A stretch of DNA of 64,000 nucleotides. Origin: Mycobacterium marinum. GTDB taxonomy: Bacteria > Actinomycetota > Actinomycetes > Mycobacteriales > Mycobacteriaceae. The notes under the pieces were generated by a model. The model was not told where the DNA came from. It worked only from the letters and a program-made list of their open reading frames with translations, and did not search any database. The position numbers were made by a program, and so were the translations under genes. Numbering within the stretch: the stretch's first letter is position 1; the number at the start of each line of letters is the position of its first letter. Below, one piece after another: positions 1 to 8,319 of the stretch. The stretch spans positions 6,389,311 to 6,453,310 of the forward strand of contig NZ_CP024190.1 in NCBI RefSeq assembly GCF_003391395.1. Direction: 5' to 3'.

Positions 1-14
1 CGACCGAGGAGCCC

Positions 15-1328
15 ATGAACGAACGCGAGGAGTTTCTGCGAGACCGGGTCCGGCCGGACCAGCCCAGCGTTCCCGACGCGAGTCGGTCTCGTCAGCGTTC
101 CGGTATGTACCGGACGGCGACGGACGCGTCGGGCCCTCCGGTAGCGCCCACTCACCAACCTCGGCCCGCCCCGCCCCGTCCGCCGACTCCGCAGCCTTCA
201 CCCGTTCCACCGCGGGGGGCCAACCCGCATCCCCCGCCGCCACCGGCGCCACCTTCGGTCCCGGCGCCGCCGCCCCCACCGGTGGCACATCCACCCACCG
301 GGCACAACTCGCCGCCACAAGCTGCCCCACACGAACCGATGCCGAAGGTTCCACCGCCAAGCCTTGGGGCCGAGCCCACACCGGCGCGCACCCCCGGCGA
401 GCCTCCATCCACCGACCACGGCTGGCGACATATCATTCGACTCGCGTCGTTTGGGCTGATCAACCCACGCCCATCGGCGGCGCAGCGCGATGCCGCCGAA
501 TTCGAAGCGGCCATTCGAGCCCCGTTGCGCGGCACCCACAAGGTTGGTGTGTTGGGCAAGGGCGGCGTCGGCAAGACGTCAGTCGCTGCCAGCATCGGGT
601 CACTCCTGGCCGAATTGCGACAGCAGGACCGCATCGTGGCGGTCGACGCCGATACCGCTTTTGGCCGGTTGAGCAGCAGGATCGATCCCACCGCGCGTGG
701 CTCGTTCTGGGACCTGACCGCCGATAGGAATCTGGCGTCGTTCGCCGATGTGGTTGCCCGCTTGGGCCGAAACGCTGCGGGCCTGCACGTTTTGCCCGGC
801 GAGGCGGCCGTCGGTGGTCGCCGGTTACTTGACCCTGCGATTTATCGCGAAGCGGCGCTACGACTCGACCGCCATTTCGCCATCTCGATCATCGACTGCG
901 GCTCCACGATGGACGCGCCCCTAACTCAGGAAGTGTTGCGCGACCTCGATGCGCTTATCGTGGTGTCCTCCCCCTGGGCGGACGGTGCCTCGGCGGCCGC
1001 CAAGACAATGGAATGGCTCGCAGACCGCAAACTCAGCGGCTTGCTGCGGCGCAGCGTCGTGGTGCTCAACGATTCGGACGGGCATTCCGACAAGCGCACG
1101 CGTTCAGTGCTTGCGCGCGAGTTCGTCGACCATGGACAGCAGGTTGTCGAGGTGCCTTTTGATCCGCATCTGCGCCCCGGCGGTGTTATCGATGTGAGCC
1201 ATGAGTTGGAGCCGGGAACGCGACTGAAGTTTCTGCAAATCGCCGCAACGATTACCGGGCACTTCGCCGCGCGGTCCGCTGCCGACGAAGACCCCCGTCC
1301 CACCGAAAACGTAGCGTCTGAGACCTAG
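15..1328 (+). CDS. MinD/ParA-like ATPase with proline-rich N-terminus (Rv3860-like)
   Basis: The first ~130 residues are dominated by proline and alanine. A SIMIBI-class ATPase domain follows, with a deviant Walker A (GKGGVGKTS) at about residues 181-189, an AVDADTAFG segment about 30 residues later and a SIIDCGS Walker B-like stretch. The layout, a Pro-rich arm plus MinD-like domain, is the same as EspI at 16.2 kb, so this is probably its paralogue. It stands where M. tuberculosis has Rv3860, just before whiB6. Family knowledge suggests ATP-dependent positioning or regulation of ESX function, but no role is shown here. The ATG at 15 follows a GAGGAG ribosome-binding site. A strong hairpin follows the stop. 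Confidence 0.85.
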   Translation: MNEREEFLRDRVRPDQPSVPDASRSRQRSGMYRTATDASGPPVAPTHQPRPAPPRPPTPQPSPVPPRGANPHPPPPPAPPSVPAPPPPPVAHPPTGHNSPPQAAPHEPMPKVPPPSLGAEPTPARTPGEPPSTDHGWRHIIRLASFGLINPRPSAAQRDAAEFEAAIRAPLRGTHKVGVLGKGGVGKTSVAASIGSLLAELRQQDRIVAVDADTAFGRLSSRIDPTARGSFWDLTADRNLASFADVVARLGRNAAGLHVLPGEAAVGGRRLLDPAIYREAALRLDRHFAISIIDCGSTMDAPLTQEVLRDLDALIVVSSPWADGASAAAKTMEWLADRKLSGLLRRSVVVLNDSDGHSDKRTRSVLAREFVDHGQQVVEVPFDPHLRPGGVIDVSHELEPGTRLKFLQIAATITGHFAARSAADEDPRPTENVASET

Positions 1329-1358
1329 AGCGTCTGGTCCGCTGGATGCTCGAATGCA

Positions 1359-1396
1359 AAACAGCGCGAGAAATCGTTGAATTTCTCGCGCTGTTT
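1359..1396. terminator. Perfect 16-bp hairpin between convergent genes
   Basis: The arms at 1359-1374 and 1381-1396 are perfect reverse complements of 16 bp around a 6-nt loop. Both flanks carry short A or T runs. It lies between the stop of the MinD-like gene and the 3' end of whiB6, which run towards each other, so it is a likely bidirectional intrinsic terminator. Confidence 0.75.
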
Positions 1397-1463
1397 GCCT
1401 ACGTGGCAATTCACCCCGGCGTCGCCGCAGACCCCTCGCAGCAGCGGCGGACGCGGCCGGGCA

Positions 1464-1751
1464 TCATGCCGATTGGGCGGTGATCCGCTCGCGCGCCGGG
1501 AAACCGTTGCGCTCTGCCAGCGACCGAAGTTGGCCCAACGCGAACGCCCGCGCCCGGCCTGCTTCCGGAATCACAACACCCGCCCAAAGTCCCTCCGCAC
1601 CCGGCGACTCAACCGCGTCCCGCGCACACGCCCACCGACGCGGGCATGCGCGACACAGCGTCTTGGCCTCCTCGTCGGGCGTTGTCGTCCAACGATCGGG
1701 GTCCTGTGTGCAAACGCCCAGCGGAATCTCGTACAGAGCAGTTGCAGTCAT
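1464..1751 (-). CDS. whiB6: WhiB-family iron-sulfur regulator WhiB6
   Basis: A 95-aa WhiB protein. The four Fe-S cluster cysteines are C14, C33, C36 and C42, with the CxxC and CX5C spacing of the family, followed by a GLWAGV turn motif. WhiB6 responds to redox state and nitric oxide and controls ESX-1 genes in M. tuberculosis and M. marinum, which fits its place at the edge of the locus. I chose the ATG at 1751 because GGAGG lies about 11 nt upstream. An in-frame ATG at 1769 would consume that ribosome-binding site. The reading frame stays open much further upstream, but without family similarity. Confidence 0.92.
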   Translation of the reverse strand: MTATALYEIPLGVCTQDPDRWTTTPDEEAKTLCRACPRRWACARDAVESPGAEGLWAGVVIPEAGRARAFALGQLRSLAERNGFPARERITAQSA

Positions 1752-2139
1752 ATCTAAGCGTTCCTCCATAAAGCAAAAGCGTTGCAGGTTTGTAACCTCT
1801 GCCTGAGGATCGTATAGCACTAACCGTTGCAGTGCAACAGTTCCTGATGCGGGGCTACGCACCCACCTGCTACAACTTCGCTGCGAGCTGGGCCATGATA
1901 AGCATCCAAGCTGGCATAACCAGCGGTAATTACCTGTCAATCGGCTGGGCGACACGGCGCTCCACCAGCCCAGAAGCCCACCCTTCCGGACAGAAACTGT
2001 TCCACTGCGCAATGCTTCGGGGTAGGATCAAACGTAGCGGTGGTCCGGTTTAACCAGACTACGGTCGCCTCAGAACCCCGCTGGCTGTCGTTCAAGAAAC
2101 GTAGCGAAGGCATACCAATGGAAGGGTGCAACGGTTAGG
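1752..2139. other. Divergent intergenic region whiB6 / Rv3863-like gene
   Basis: A 388-bp stretch with no supported gene. It must hold the promoters of whiB6 (leftward) and the Rv3863-like gene (rightward). In M. tuberculosis the whiB6 promoter is a PhoP/EspR-type control point. I could not pick out a convincing binding site here. Confidence 0.6.
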
Positions 2140-3252
2140 ATGTTGGTCAGCGGAACGCGCGCCTTGCCACCCGCCTCAGTAGCCGCGAGCGAGGAATCGA
2201 CGTACATGCCCGACGCCGAATCGACTGCTCGGCCGGCCCGTCAACGACCCGTCGGCCGCGGCACGCTGACCAACGCACGACTGGATGATCCCGTGTTATC
2301 GCAGACACATGTGCGAGCGGTTTCCGATGGTGGGCAGCGGCGGATCGTCACCAACAGCCCAAACGGTATGTTCGTCGACGGAACACGGAAAAGTTCTGTG
2401 GCTGTCAACGACAAGACCATTGTCCGGTTCGGCGATCCCACTGGAGGCAAGGCGTTGACGTTCGAAGTCGTCAGGCCCTCGAATTCGCCTGAAGAAGACA
2501 GCCGTGAACAGCGACCGGCCGAGCAATCGGACTCTCAGACCAACGATTCTGATCCCGGTGTGGCTCGCGCCGGGGCCGCCGCCGCGGCACGACGCCGAGA
2601 GCTCGACATCAGTCAGCGCAGCCTGGCAGCCGACGGGATCATCAACGCCGGCGCACTGATCGCGTTCGAGAAGGGCCGCAGCTGGCCACGCGAACGCACC
2701 CGCGCCAAGCTGGAAGAAGTCCTGCAGTGGCCCGCGGGAACCATCGCGCGGATACGCCAGGGCGAGCCCGTTACGCCAGAGCCCGCTCCCGAAGCCAGCG
2801 TGGAGGCGCCGACCTCCGACGGCCCAGCGTCGCTGATTGCGCAGGCGGTTGCCGCCGCGGTCGACACCTGCAGCCTCGCGATCGCGGCATTGCCCGCACC
2901 CGAGGAACCTGACTTCACCGAGCGGGCCGCACCGATCCTTGCTGATTTGCGCCAGCTCGAGGGCATCGCCGTCCAGGCGACCCGCATCAGCCGCATCACA
3001 CCGGAGCTGATCAAGGCGCTTGGTGCTGTTCGGCGATATCACGACAAATTGATGACGCTCAGCGCAACCGCACCAGGAGCCACACTGGCGCAGCGTTTGT
3101 ATGCCGCCCGGCGGCGGGCGAATCTGTCCACTTCGGAAACCGCGCAAGCCGCCGGAGTGACCGAAGAATTGATCGTCCGCGCGGAAGCCGAGGAAGCTTT
3201 GCATGCCGAAGCCGCCGAGGCTATTGAAGCGCTCATCCGTCAAATCAATTGA
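2140..3252 (+). CDS. Rv3863-like protein, FHA-like N-terminus and HTH-like helices
   Basis: A 370-aa protein I recognise as the Rv3863 family of the ESX-1 left flank. Residues ~50-110 resemble an FHA-type beta sandwich (SQTHVRAVSDGG and NGMFVDG segments). Two helix-turn-helix-like stretches follow: RRRELDISQRSLAADG near residue 155, and RRRANLSTSETAQAAGVTEE near residue 325. The middle has alanine-rich helices. The family has no firm function; phosphothreonine recognition and DNA binding are inferences. The family's annotated start corresponds to the ATG at 2140, but an in-frame ATG at 2206 has a better-placed GAGGAA ribosome-binding site (9 nt) and may be the true start. Confidence 0.8.
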   Translation: MLVSGTRALPPASVAASEESTYMPDAESTARPARQRPVGRGTLTNARLDDPVLSQTHVRAVSDGGQRRIVTNSPNGMFVDGTRKSSVAVNDKTIVRFGDPTGGKALTFEVVRPSNSPEEDSREQRPAEQSDSQTNDSDPGVARAGAAAAARRRELDISQRSLAADGIINAGALIAFEKGRSWPRERTRAKLEEVLQWPAGTIARIRQGEPVTPEPAPEASVEAPTSDGPASLIAQAVAAAVDTCSLAIAALPAPEEPDFTERAAPILADLRQLEGIAVQATRISRITPELIKALGAVRRYHDKLMTLSATAPGATLAQRLYAARRRANLSTSETAQAAGVTEELIVRAEAEEALHAEAAEAIEALIRQIN

Positions 3253-3486
3253 GGTTGGTGCCCAGTGGCAACTCACCTTGAATCGCTCGAGTCCGAACGA
3301 CCGGGGACCTTCGCGTTACCCCGGTATTCGAGCATGCGGATCTTGGTGCTGTGCGCGCGAAAATGCCCGCACTACCAAGAAATTCGTGCGTCGACCACGG
3401 TCGGAGCACTGCTAAGCTCAATGTACAGACCAAAGGTGCACACAAAAAGACAGTGCACGAAACAGCGAGTGTAAGGAATTCCGCGA

Positions 3487-4743
3487 ATGGTGCCAAAGGG
3501 AAGCGGTCTTTGCAAGACAACAAGCAATTTCATTTGGGGTCAGTTGCTTTTACTTGGAGAAGGCATCCCCGACCCGGGCGATATCTTCAACACCGGTTCG
3601 ACGCTCTTCAAAGGAATCGCCGACAAGATGGGTCTGGCAATTCCGGGCACCAACTGGCTCGGCCAGGCGGCGGACGCCTATTTGAACCAGAACATCGCTC
3701 AAGAACTTCGCGCGAAGGTGATGGGTGACGTCGACTATCTGACCGGCAACCTGATTTCGAATCAGGCCGAGTATGTGTCGAACACCCGCGACGTGCTGCG
3801 CGCGATGAAGAAGATGATCGACGGCGTCTACAAGGTCTGCAAAGGCCTCGAAAAGGTGCCGATACTCGGCTGGTTGTGGTCGTGGGAGCTCGCCCTGCCG
3901 ATGTCGGGCATTGCGATGGCCACCGTCGGCGGCGCGCTGCTTTACCTGACCATCATGACGTTGATGAACCTGACCAACCTGAAGGGCCTGCTCGGCAGGT
4001 TGGTCGAAATGTTGGCCAGCCTGCCATCGCTGATAGGCGGCCTGCTCCCGAACATCCCGGGCATCATCGACGGCCTGTGGCCGCCCAAGTTGCCCGACCT
4101 TCCCATCCCGGGTCTGCCGAACATCCCGGGCCTGCCCGAGTTCACCTGGCCTCCCAAGATCGACATTCCGAACTGGAACTTGCCGATCCCGGGGCTCCCC
4201 GGTTTCGAGTTCCCGCCGACCTCGGGTATCCCCGGTATCGACTTCCCGTTCCCCAACATCCCGGGCTTGCCCAGCTTCCCCAGCCTTCCTGGGTTGCCGA
4301 GCATCCCGGACCTGTTCCCCGGCTTGCCCGGCCTGGGTGACCTGTTCTCCGGGATCGGCAATTGGGGCAAGTTGCCCACCTGGACAGATTTGGCGGCCCT
4401 ACCCGACTTCTTGGGTGGCTTTGCCGGGCTGCCCACCCTGAGCTTCTCCAACCTGCTCGGCTTCGCCCAATTGCCCAACGTCAGTTCGCTGACCGCGACG
4501 ATGGGCCAGCTGCAACACCTGGTCTCGGCCGCTGGCGGACCTGGCCAACTGGGCAGCATGGCGGGCCAGCAGGCCAGCATGATCTCGTCGCAGGCTTCCC
4601 AAGGCGGTCAACAGGCCACCCTAGTGAGCGACAAGAAGGAAGACGACGAAGACGGTGCGGCCGCGGGCAGCGCCGGTGCGGAACGTGCTCCCATCGACGG
4701 GGGAAACAACACCAGGCAAGGCAACGAGGGGACCCTCCTCTAG
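3487..4743 (+). CDS. espE: ESX-1 secretion-associated protein EspE
   Basis: A 418-aa EspE ortholog. The N-terminal ~170 residues form the EspA/EspE domain, including the helix-turn-helix signature WLGQAADAYLNQN near residues 57-69. A hydrophobic segment follows (MSGIAMATVGGALLYLTIMT, about residues 138-157). Residues ~180-310 are a low-complexity run of proline-containing units (IPGLP, NIPGLP). The tail is Gln/Ser-rich and ends acidic, with the ERAPID motif shared with EspA. EspE is an ESX-1 substrate found at the cell surface in M. marinum. It is followed by espF, its usual partner. Confidence 0.93.
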   Translation: MVPKGSGLCKTTSNFIWGQLLLLGEGIPDPGDIFNTGSTLFKGIADKMGLAIPGTNWLGQAADAYLNQNIAQELRAKVMGDVDYLTGNLISNQAEYVSNTRDVLRAMKKMIDGVYKVCKGLEKVPILGWLWSWELALPMSGIAMATVGGALLYLTIMTLMNLTNLKGLLGRLVEMLASLPSLIGGLLPNIPGIIDGLWPPKLPDLPIPGLPNIPGLPEFTWPPKIDIPNWNLPIPGLPGFEFPPTSGIPGIDFPFPNIPGLPSFPSLPGLPSIPDLFPGLPGLGDLFSGIGNWGKLPTWTDLAALPDFLGGFAGLPTLSFSNLLGFAQLPNVSSLTATMGQLQHLVSAAGGPGQLGSMAGQQASMISSQASQGGQQATLVSDKKEDDEDGAAAGSAGAERAPIDGGNNTRQGNEGTLL

Positions 4744-4840
4744 TCCGGGTAACCGGTGGCGGCTCACTGGCCTACCAAAGCCATAGCGAGCCAAAGCCAT
4801 AGCGAGTAGAAAGTTAGACGTAGAGGAAAGGTCTACCCCC

Positions 4841-5152
4841 ATGACAGGACTACTGAACGTCGTACCTTCATTCTTGAAGGTGCTGGCGGGCATGCACAAC
4901 GAGATCGTCGGCGAACTCAAATCGGCGACCAACGTCGTGAGTGGAATCGGCTCGCGGGTGCAGGTGACCCACGGCTCATTCACCTCGAATTTCAACGACA
5001 CGCTGGTCGAGTTCGAAACCACCCGCAACAGCGCCGGGACAGGCCTGCAGGGCGTCACGGGCAAGTTGGCCAACAATCTGATCTCGGCCGCTGGCGCCTA
5101 TCTGAACTCCGACGAAGGGCTCGCTGGCATCATCGACAAGATTTTTGGCTGA
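4841..5152 (+). CDS. espF: ESX-1 secretion-associated protein EspF
   Basis: A 103-aa EspC/EspF-family protein with the helical-pair build typical of small ESX substrates. The C-terminal half contains YLNSDEGLAGIIDKIFG. A GAGGAAAGG Shine-Dalgarno precedes the ATG. In M. tuberculosis and M. marinum espE-espF act as a pair, analogous to espA-espC. The stop lies 1 nt before the ATG chosen for espG1, so the two are probably translationally coupled. Confidence 0.92.
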   Translation: MTGLLNVVPSFLKVLAGMHNEIVGELKSATNVVSGIGSRVQVTHGSFTSNFNDTLVEFETTRNSAGTGLQGVTGKLANNLISAAGAYLNSDEGLAGIIDKIFG

Positions 5153-5153
5153 T

Positions 5154-5993
5154 ATGGCCGGTCCGCTCGCTACCGGTCGCGCGGGCACCGGTGACGATGT
5201 CGTCGGAGTCGAGGTAACCATCGACGGCATGCTGGTGATCGCGGACCGGTTACACCTGGTCGATTTCCCTGTCACGCTTGGGATCCGGCCGAACATCCCG
5301 CAAGAGGATCTGCGAGAGATCGTCTGGGACCAGGTGGCGCGCGACCTTACTGCGCAGGGCGTGTTGGATCACAATGGCCAACCGCATCCGGCGGTTGCGG
5401 CGATGGTCGACACGCTCAGCAGGGCGGACCGCACCTTGGAAGGCCGCTGGTGGCGCCGCGACGTTGGCGGTGTGATGGTGCGGTTCGTGGTATGCCGCAA
5501 GGGCGAAAGACATGTCATCGCAGCTCGCGATGGCGACATGTTGGTACTGCAGCTGGTGGCTCCGCGGGTCGGCCTGGCAGGCATGGTGACTGCCGTGCTG
5601 GGCACCGCGGAACCCGCCAATGTCGAACCGCTGACCGGCATTGCCAGCGAACTGGGTGAGTGCACCAACGCCGCACAGCTGACCCGATATGGGCTCACGC
5701 CGACCACCGCCCGCCTCTACACCGAGATCGTCACCAACCCGAAGAGCTGGGTGGAAATCGTCGCCAGCGAACGCCATCCGGGCGGCACTACCACCCACAC
5801 CAAGGCCGCCGCGGGGGTCCTGGATTCAGCACATGGCAGGCTTGTCTCGCTTCCCCGTCAAGTCGGCGGGGAACTGTACGGCAGCTTCCTCCCCGGTACC
5901 GCGCAGAATCTCCAGCGGGCGCTTGACAGCCTGCTCGAACTGCTTCCGTCAGGCTCGTGGTTGGATCGCGCCGACGCCACCACCCGAGGTTGA
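5154..5993 (+). CDS. espG1: ESX-1 chaperone EspG1
   Basis: A 279-aa EspG1. EspG proteins are cytosolic chaperones that bind the tip of their cognate PPE protein (here PPE68 with PE35) and keep it soluble before export. Recognisable blocks are VGVEVTIDGMLVIADRL at the N-terminus, RTLEGRWWRRD in the middle and YGSFLPGTAQNLQRALD near the end. I chose the ATG at 5154, which matches the family's usual start. A TTG at 5145 in the same frame would overlap espF by 8 nt. Confidence 0.93.
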   Translation: MAGPLATGRAGTGDDVVGVEVTIDGMLVIADRLHLVDFPVTLGIRPNIPQEDLREIVWDQVARDLTAQGVLDHNGQPHPAVAAMVDTLSRADRTLEGRWWRRDVGGVMVRFVVCRKGERHVIAARDGDMLVLQLVAPRVGLAGMVTAVLGTAEPANVEPLTGIASELGECTNAAQLTRYGLTPTTARLYTEIVTNPKSWVEIVASERHPGGTTTHTKAAAGVLDSAHGRLVSLPRQVGGELYGSFLPGTAQNLQRALDSLLELLPSGSWLDRADATTRG

Positions 5994-6033
5994 CTTAATC
6001 CTCTCCGTTACGAGTTCAGAAAGGGACGCCACA

Positions 6034-6591
6034 GTGGACCTGCCCGGGAACGACGACTACAACCAAGATCTCGGCGCCCTAGATTTCTCCGGCGGCGGTA
6101 CGTCTGAGGACTCTGGACTCGGTGCACTCGACGAGTACGCGCCCCCCGAGCCCCAGGAAACCGAGCAAGCCGGAGCCGACCTGGATGCACTTCACGGGCT
6201 GACCGAGAAGGAGGAAGAGCCCGACATCGCGATGTTCACCGTGACCAACCCGCAAGGGAGCGTGTCGGTCACGACCATGATGGGTGGCATCGTCCAGCGA
6301 GTTACGGTGACCGACAAGGCTGCGAACATGTCGGAATCCGCTCTGGCCGAAGAGATCTTTGTCATCGCTGATCTGGCCCGCCAAAAGGCGCGCGCCGCAC
6401 AACACACGTTCATGGTGGAAGCCATGGCCAGCGAACTGAGCGACGAGACCGAAGAAGAAGGTGCGCTGTTGCGCGAGTTCGTCGGTATGACACTCAACTT
6501 GCCGACGCCGGAAGAAGCAGAAGCGGCCGAAGCCGAGGTATTCGCCACCCGCTACGAGGTCGACTACACCTCTCGTTACAACGAACGGTGA
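6034..6591 (+). CDS. espH: ESX-1 secretion-associated protein EspH
   Basis: A 185-aa acidic protein with a DUF2710-type EspH core (FTVTNPQGSVSVTTMM near residue 70) and an ending of VDYTSRYNER. The start is GTG at 6034, preceded by AAAGGGA. The frame is open far upstream over espG1, but that stretch has no EspH similarity. EspH is linked to secretion of EspE/EspF in M. marinum. It ends 3 nt before eccA1. Confidence 0.9.
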   Translation: MDLPGNDDYNQDLGALDFSGGGTSEDSGLGALDEYAPPEPQETEQAGADLDALHGLTEKEEEPDIAMFTVTNPQGSVSVTTMMGGIVQRVTVTDKAANMSESALAEEIFVIADLARQKARAAQHTFMVEAMASELSDETEEEGALLREFVGMTLNLPTPEEAEAAEAEVFATRYEVDYTSRYNER

Positions 6592-6594
6592 TAC

Positions 6595-8316
6595 ATGACT
6601 GATCGCCTGGCCGGTTTGTTCGAAAGTGCCGTCAGCATGCTTCCGCTGTCGGAGTCAAGGTCCATGGACCTATTCACCGAGATCACAAACTATGACGAAT
6701 CAGCGTGCGATGCTTGGGTCGGCCGGATCCGGTGTGGCGATGTCGACCGGGTGACTTTGTTCCGTGCCTGGTACTCGCGGCGCAACTTCGGTCAGCTGGC
6801 TGGCACGGCGCAGATCTCGATGAGCACCCTCAACGCAAGGGTCCCCATAGGTGGTTTGTACGGAGACATCACCTACCCCGTTACCTCGCCCCTGGCCATC
6901 ACCATGGGCTTCGCCGCATCCGAAGCGGCGCAGGGCAACTACGCGGACGCGATGGAGGCCATCGAGGCTGGCGCGGTCACCGGTTCGGAGCATCTGGTGT
7001 CGTGGCTCAAGGCGGTCATCTTCGGCGCGGCCGAGCGCTGGACCGACGTTATCGATGAAGTCAAGGGTGCCGGGAAGTGGCCGGACAAGTTCTTGGCGGG
7101 GGCCGCCAGCGTCGCCCATGGGGTTGCGGCGGCCAGCCTTGGCCTGTTCACCGAAGCCGAGCGCAGACTGACCGAAGCCAATGACTCACCGGCCGGCGAA
7201 GCCTGCGCGCAGGCCATCGCGTGGTATCTGGCCATGGCGCGGCGCGGCGCGGGCAACGAGGAAGCCGCGGTGGCACTGCTGGAGTGGTTGCAGACCACGC
7301 ATCCGGCTCCGAAAGTCTCTGCTGCGTTGAAGGATCCGTCCTACCGGCTCAAGACAACCAACGCCGAGCAGATTGCGTCCCGCTCGGATCCATGGGATCC
7401 GACCAGCGTCGTGACCGACAATTCCGGTCGCGAAAAGCTGTTGGCCGAAGCCCAAGAAGAACTCGACCGCCAAATCGGATTGTCCCGGGTAAAAAGCCAG
7501 CTCGAGCGGTACCGCGCGGCAACCATGATGGCTCGCATCCGCGAAGCTAAAGGCATGAAAGTTGCACAGCCCAGCAAGCACATGATCTTTACCGGGCCCC
7601 CTGGCACCGGGAAGACCACGATCGCGCGGGTGGTCGCCAACATGCTGGCCGGGCTCGGCGTCATCACTGAACCCAAGCTGGTCGAGACGTCGCGTAAAGA
7701 CTTCGTTGCCGAGTACGAGGGCCAGTCAGCAGTCAAGACCGCCAAGACGATCGATCAGGCTCTAGGTGGCGTGCTGTTCATCGACGAGGCCTATGCGCTC
7801 GTGCAGGAGCGCGACGGACGCACCGACCCGTTCGGCCAGGAAGCGATGGATACTCTGCTAGCCCGGATGGAGAACGACCGCGATCGCTTGGTGGTCATCA
7901 TCGCCGGTTACAGCTCCGACATCGATCGGCTGCTGGAAACCAACGAGGGGCTACGCTCGCGATTTGCCACCCGTATCGAATTCGACACCTACAGCCCGGA
8001 AGAGCTCCTCGAGATCGCGAAAGTCATTGCGGCTGGCAATGACTCGACGCTGAGCACGGCTGCCGCGGATGAACTCCTGCAGGCGGCCAAAACGCTGCAC
8101 GAACGCACGTTGCGCGGCCGTCCCGCTCTCGACATCGCCGGCAACGGCCGATATGCGCGACAATTGGTTGAGGCCTCTGAGCAGTACCGTGACATGCGGC
8201 TGGCACAGGGCCTCGACATCGAGGCCCTCGATGTGGACAGACTGCAAGAGATCGACGGCGCGGACATGGCCGAGGCAATCGCCACGGTGCATGCACACCT
8301 CAATATGAGAGAGTGA
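6595..8316 (+). CDS. eccA1: ESX-1 AAA+ ATPase EccA1
   Basis: 573 aa, the family's standard length. The N-terminal ~280 residues are TPR-like helices. The CbxX/CfqX-type AAA+ domain has Walker A GPPGTGKTT at residues 334-342 and Walker B VLFIDEAYAL from residue 393. EccA proteins are cytosolic and are thought to free substrates from EspG or assist targeting. It is tightly packed between espH and eccB1 in one operon. It is intact, unlike the eccA2 remnant at 30.3 kb. Confidence 0.96.
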   Translation: MTDRLAGLFESAVSMLPLSESRSMDLFTEITNYDESACDAWVGRIRCGDVDRVTLFRAWYSRRNFGQLAGTAQISMSTLNARVPIGGLYGDITYPVTSPLAITMGFAASEAAQGNYADAMEAIEAGAVTGSEHLVSWLKAVIFGAAERWTDVIDEVKGAGKWPDKFLAGAASVAHGVAAASLGLFTEAERRLTEANDSPAGEACAQAIAWYLAMARRGAGNEEAAVALLEWLQTTHPAPKVSAALKDPSYRLKTTNAEQIASRSDPWDPTSVVTDNSGREKLLAEAQEELDRQIGLSRVKSQLERYRAATMMARIREAKGMKVAQPSKHMIFTGPPGTGKTTIARVVANMLAGLGVITEPKLVETSRKDFVAEYEGQSAVKTAKTIDQALGGVLFIDEAYALVQERDGRTDPFGQEAMDTLLARMENDRDRLVVIIAGYSSDIDRLLETNEGLRSRFATRIEFDTYSPEELLEIAKVIAAGNDSTLSTAAADELLQAAKTLHERTLRGRPALDIAGNGRYARQLVEASEQYRDMRLAQGLDIEALDVDRLQEIDGADMAEAIATVHAHLNMRE

Positions 8317-8319
8317 AAC

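Noticed and set aside
1480..1806. 108-codon plus-strand frame opposite whiB6
   Set aside because: Antisense of whiB6, whose cysteine pattern is clear. No start signal or family support.
2296..3276. 326-codon minus-strand frame
   Set aside because: Antisense to the conserved Rv3863-like gene; Gly/Arg-rich composition typical of shadow frames.
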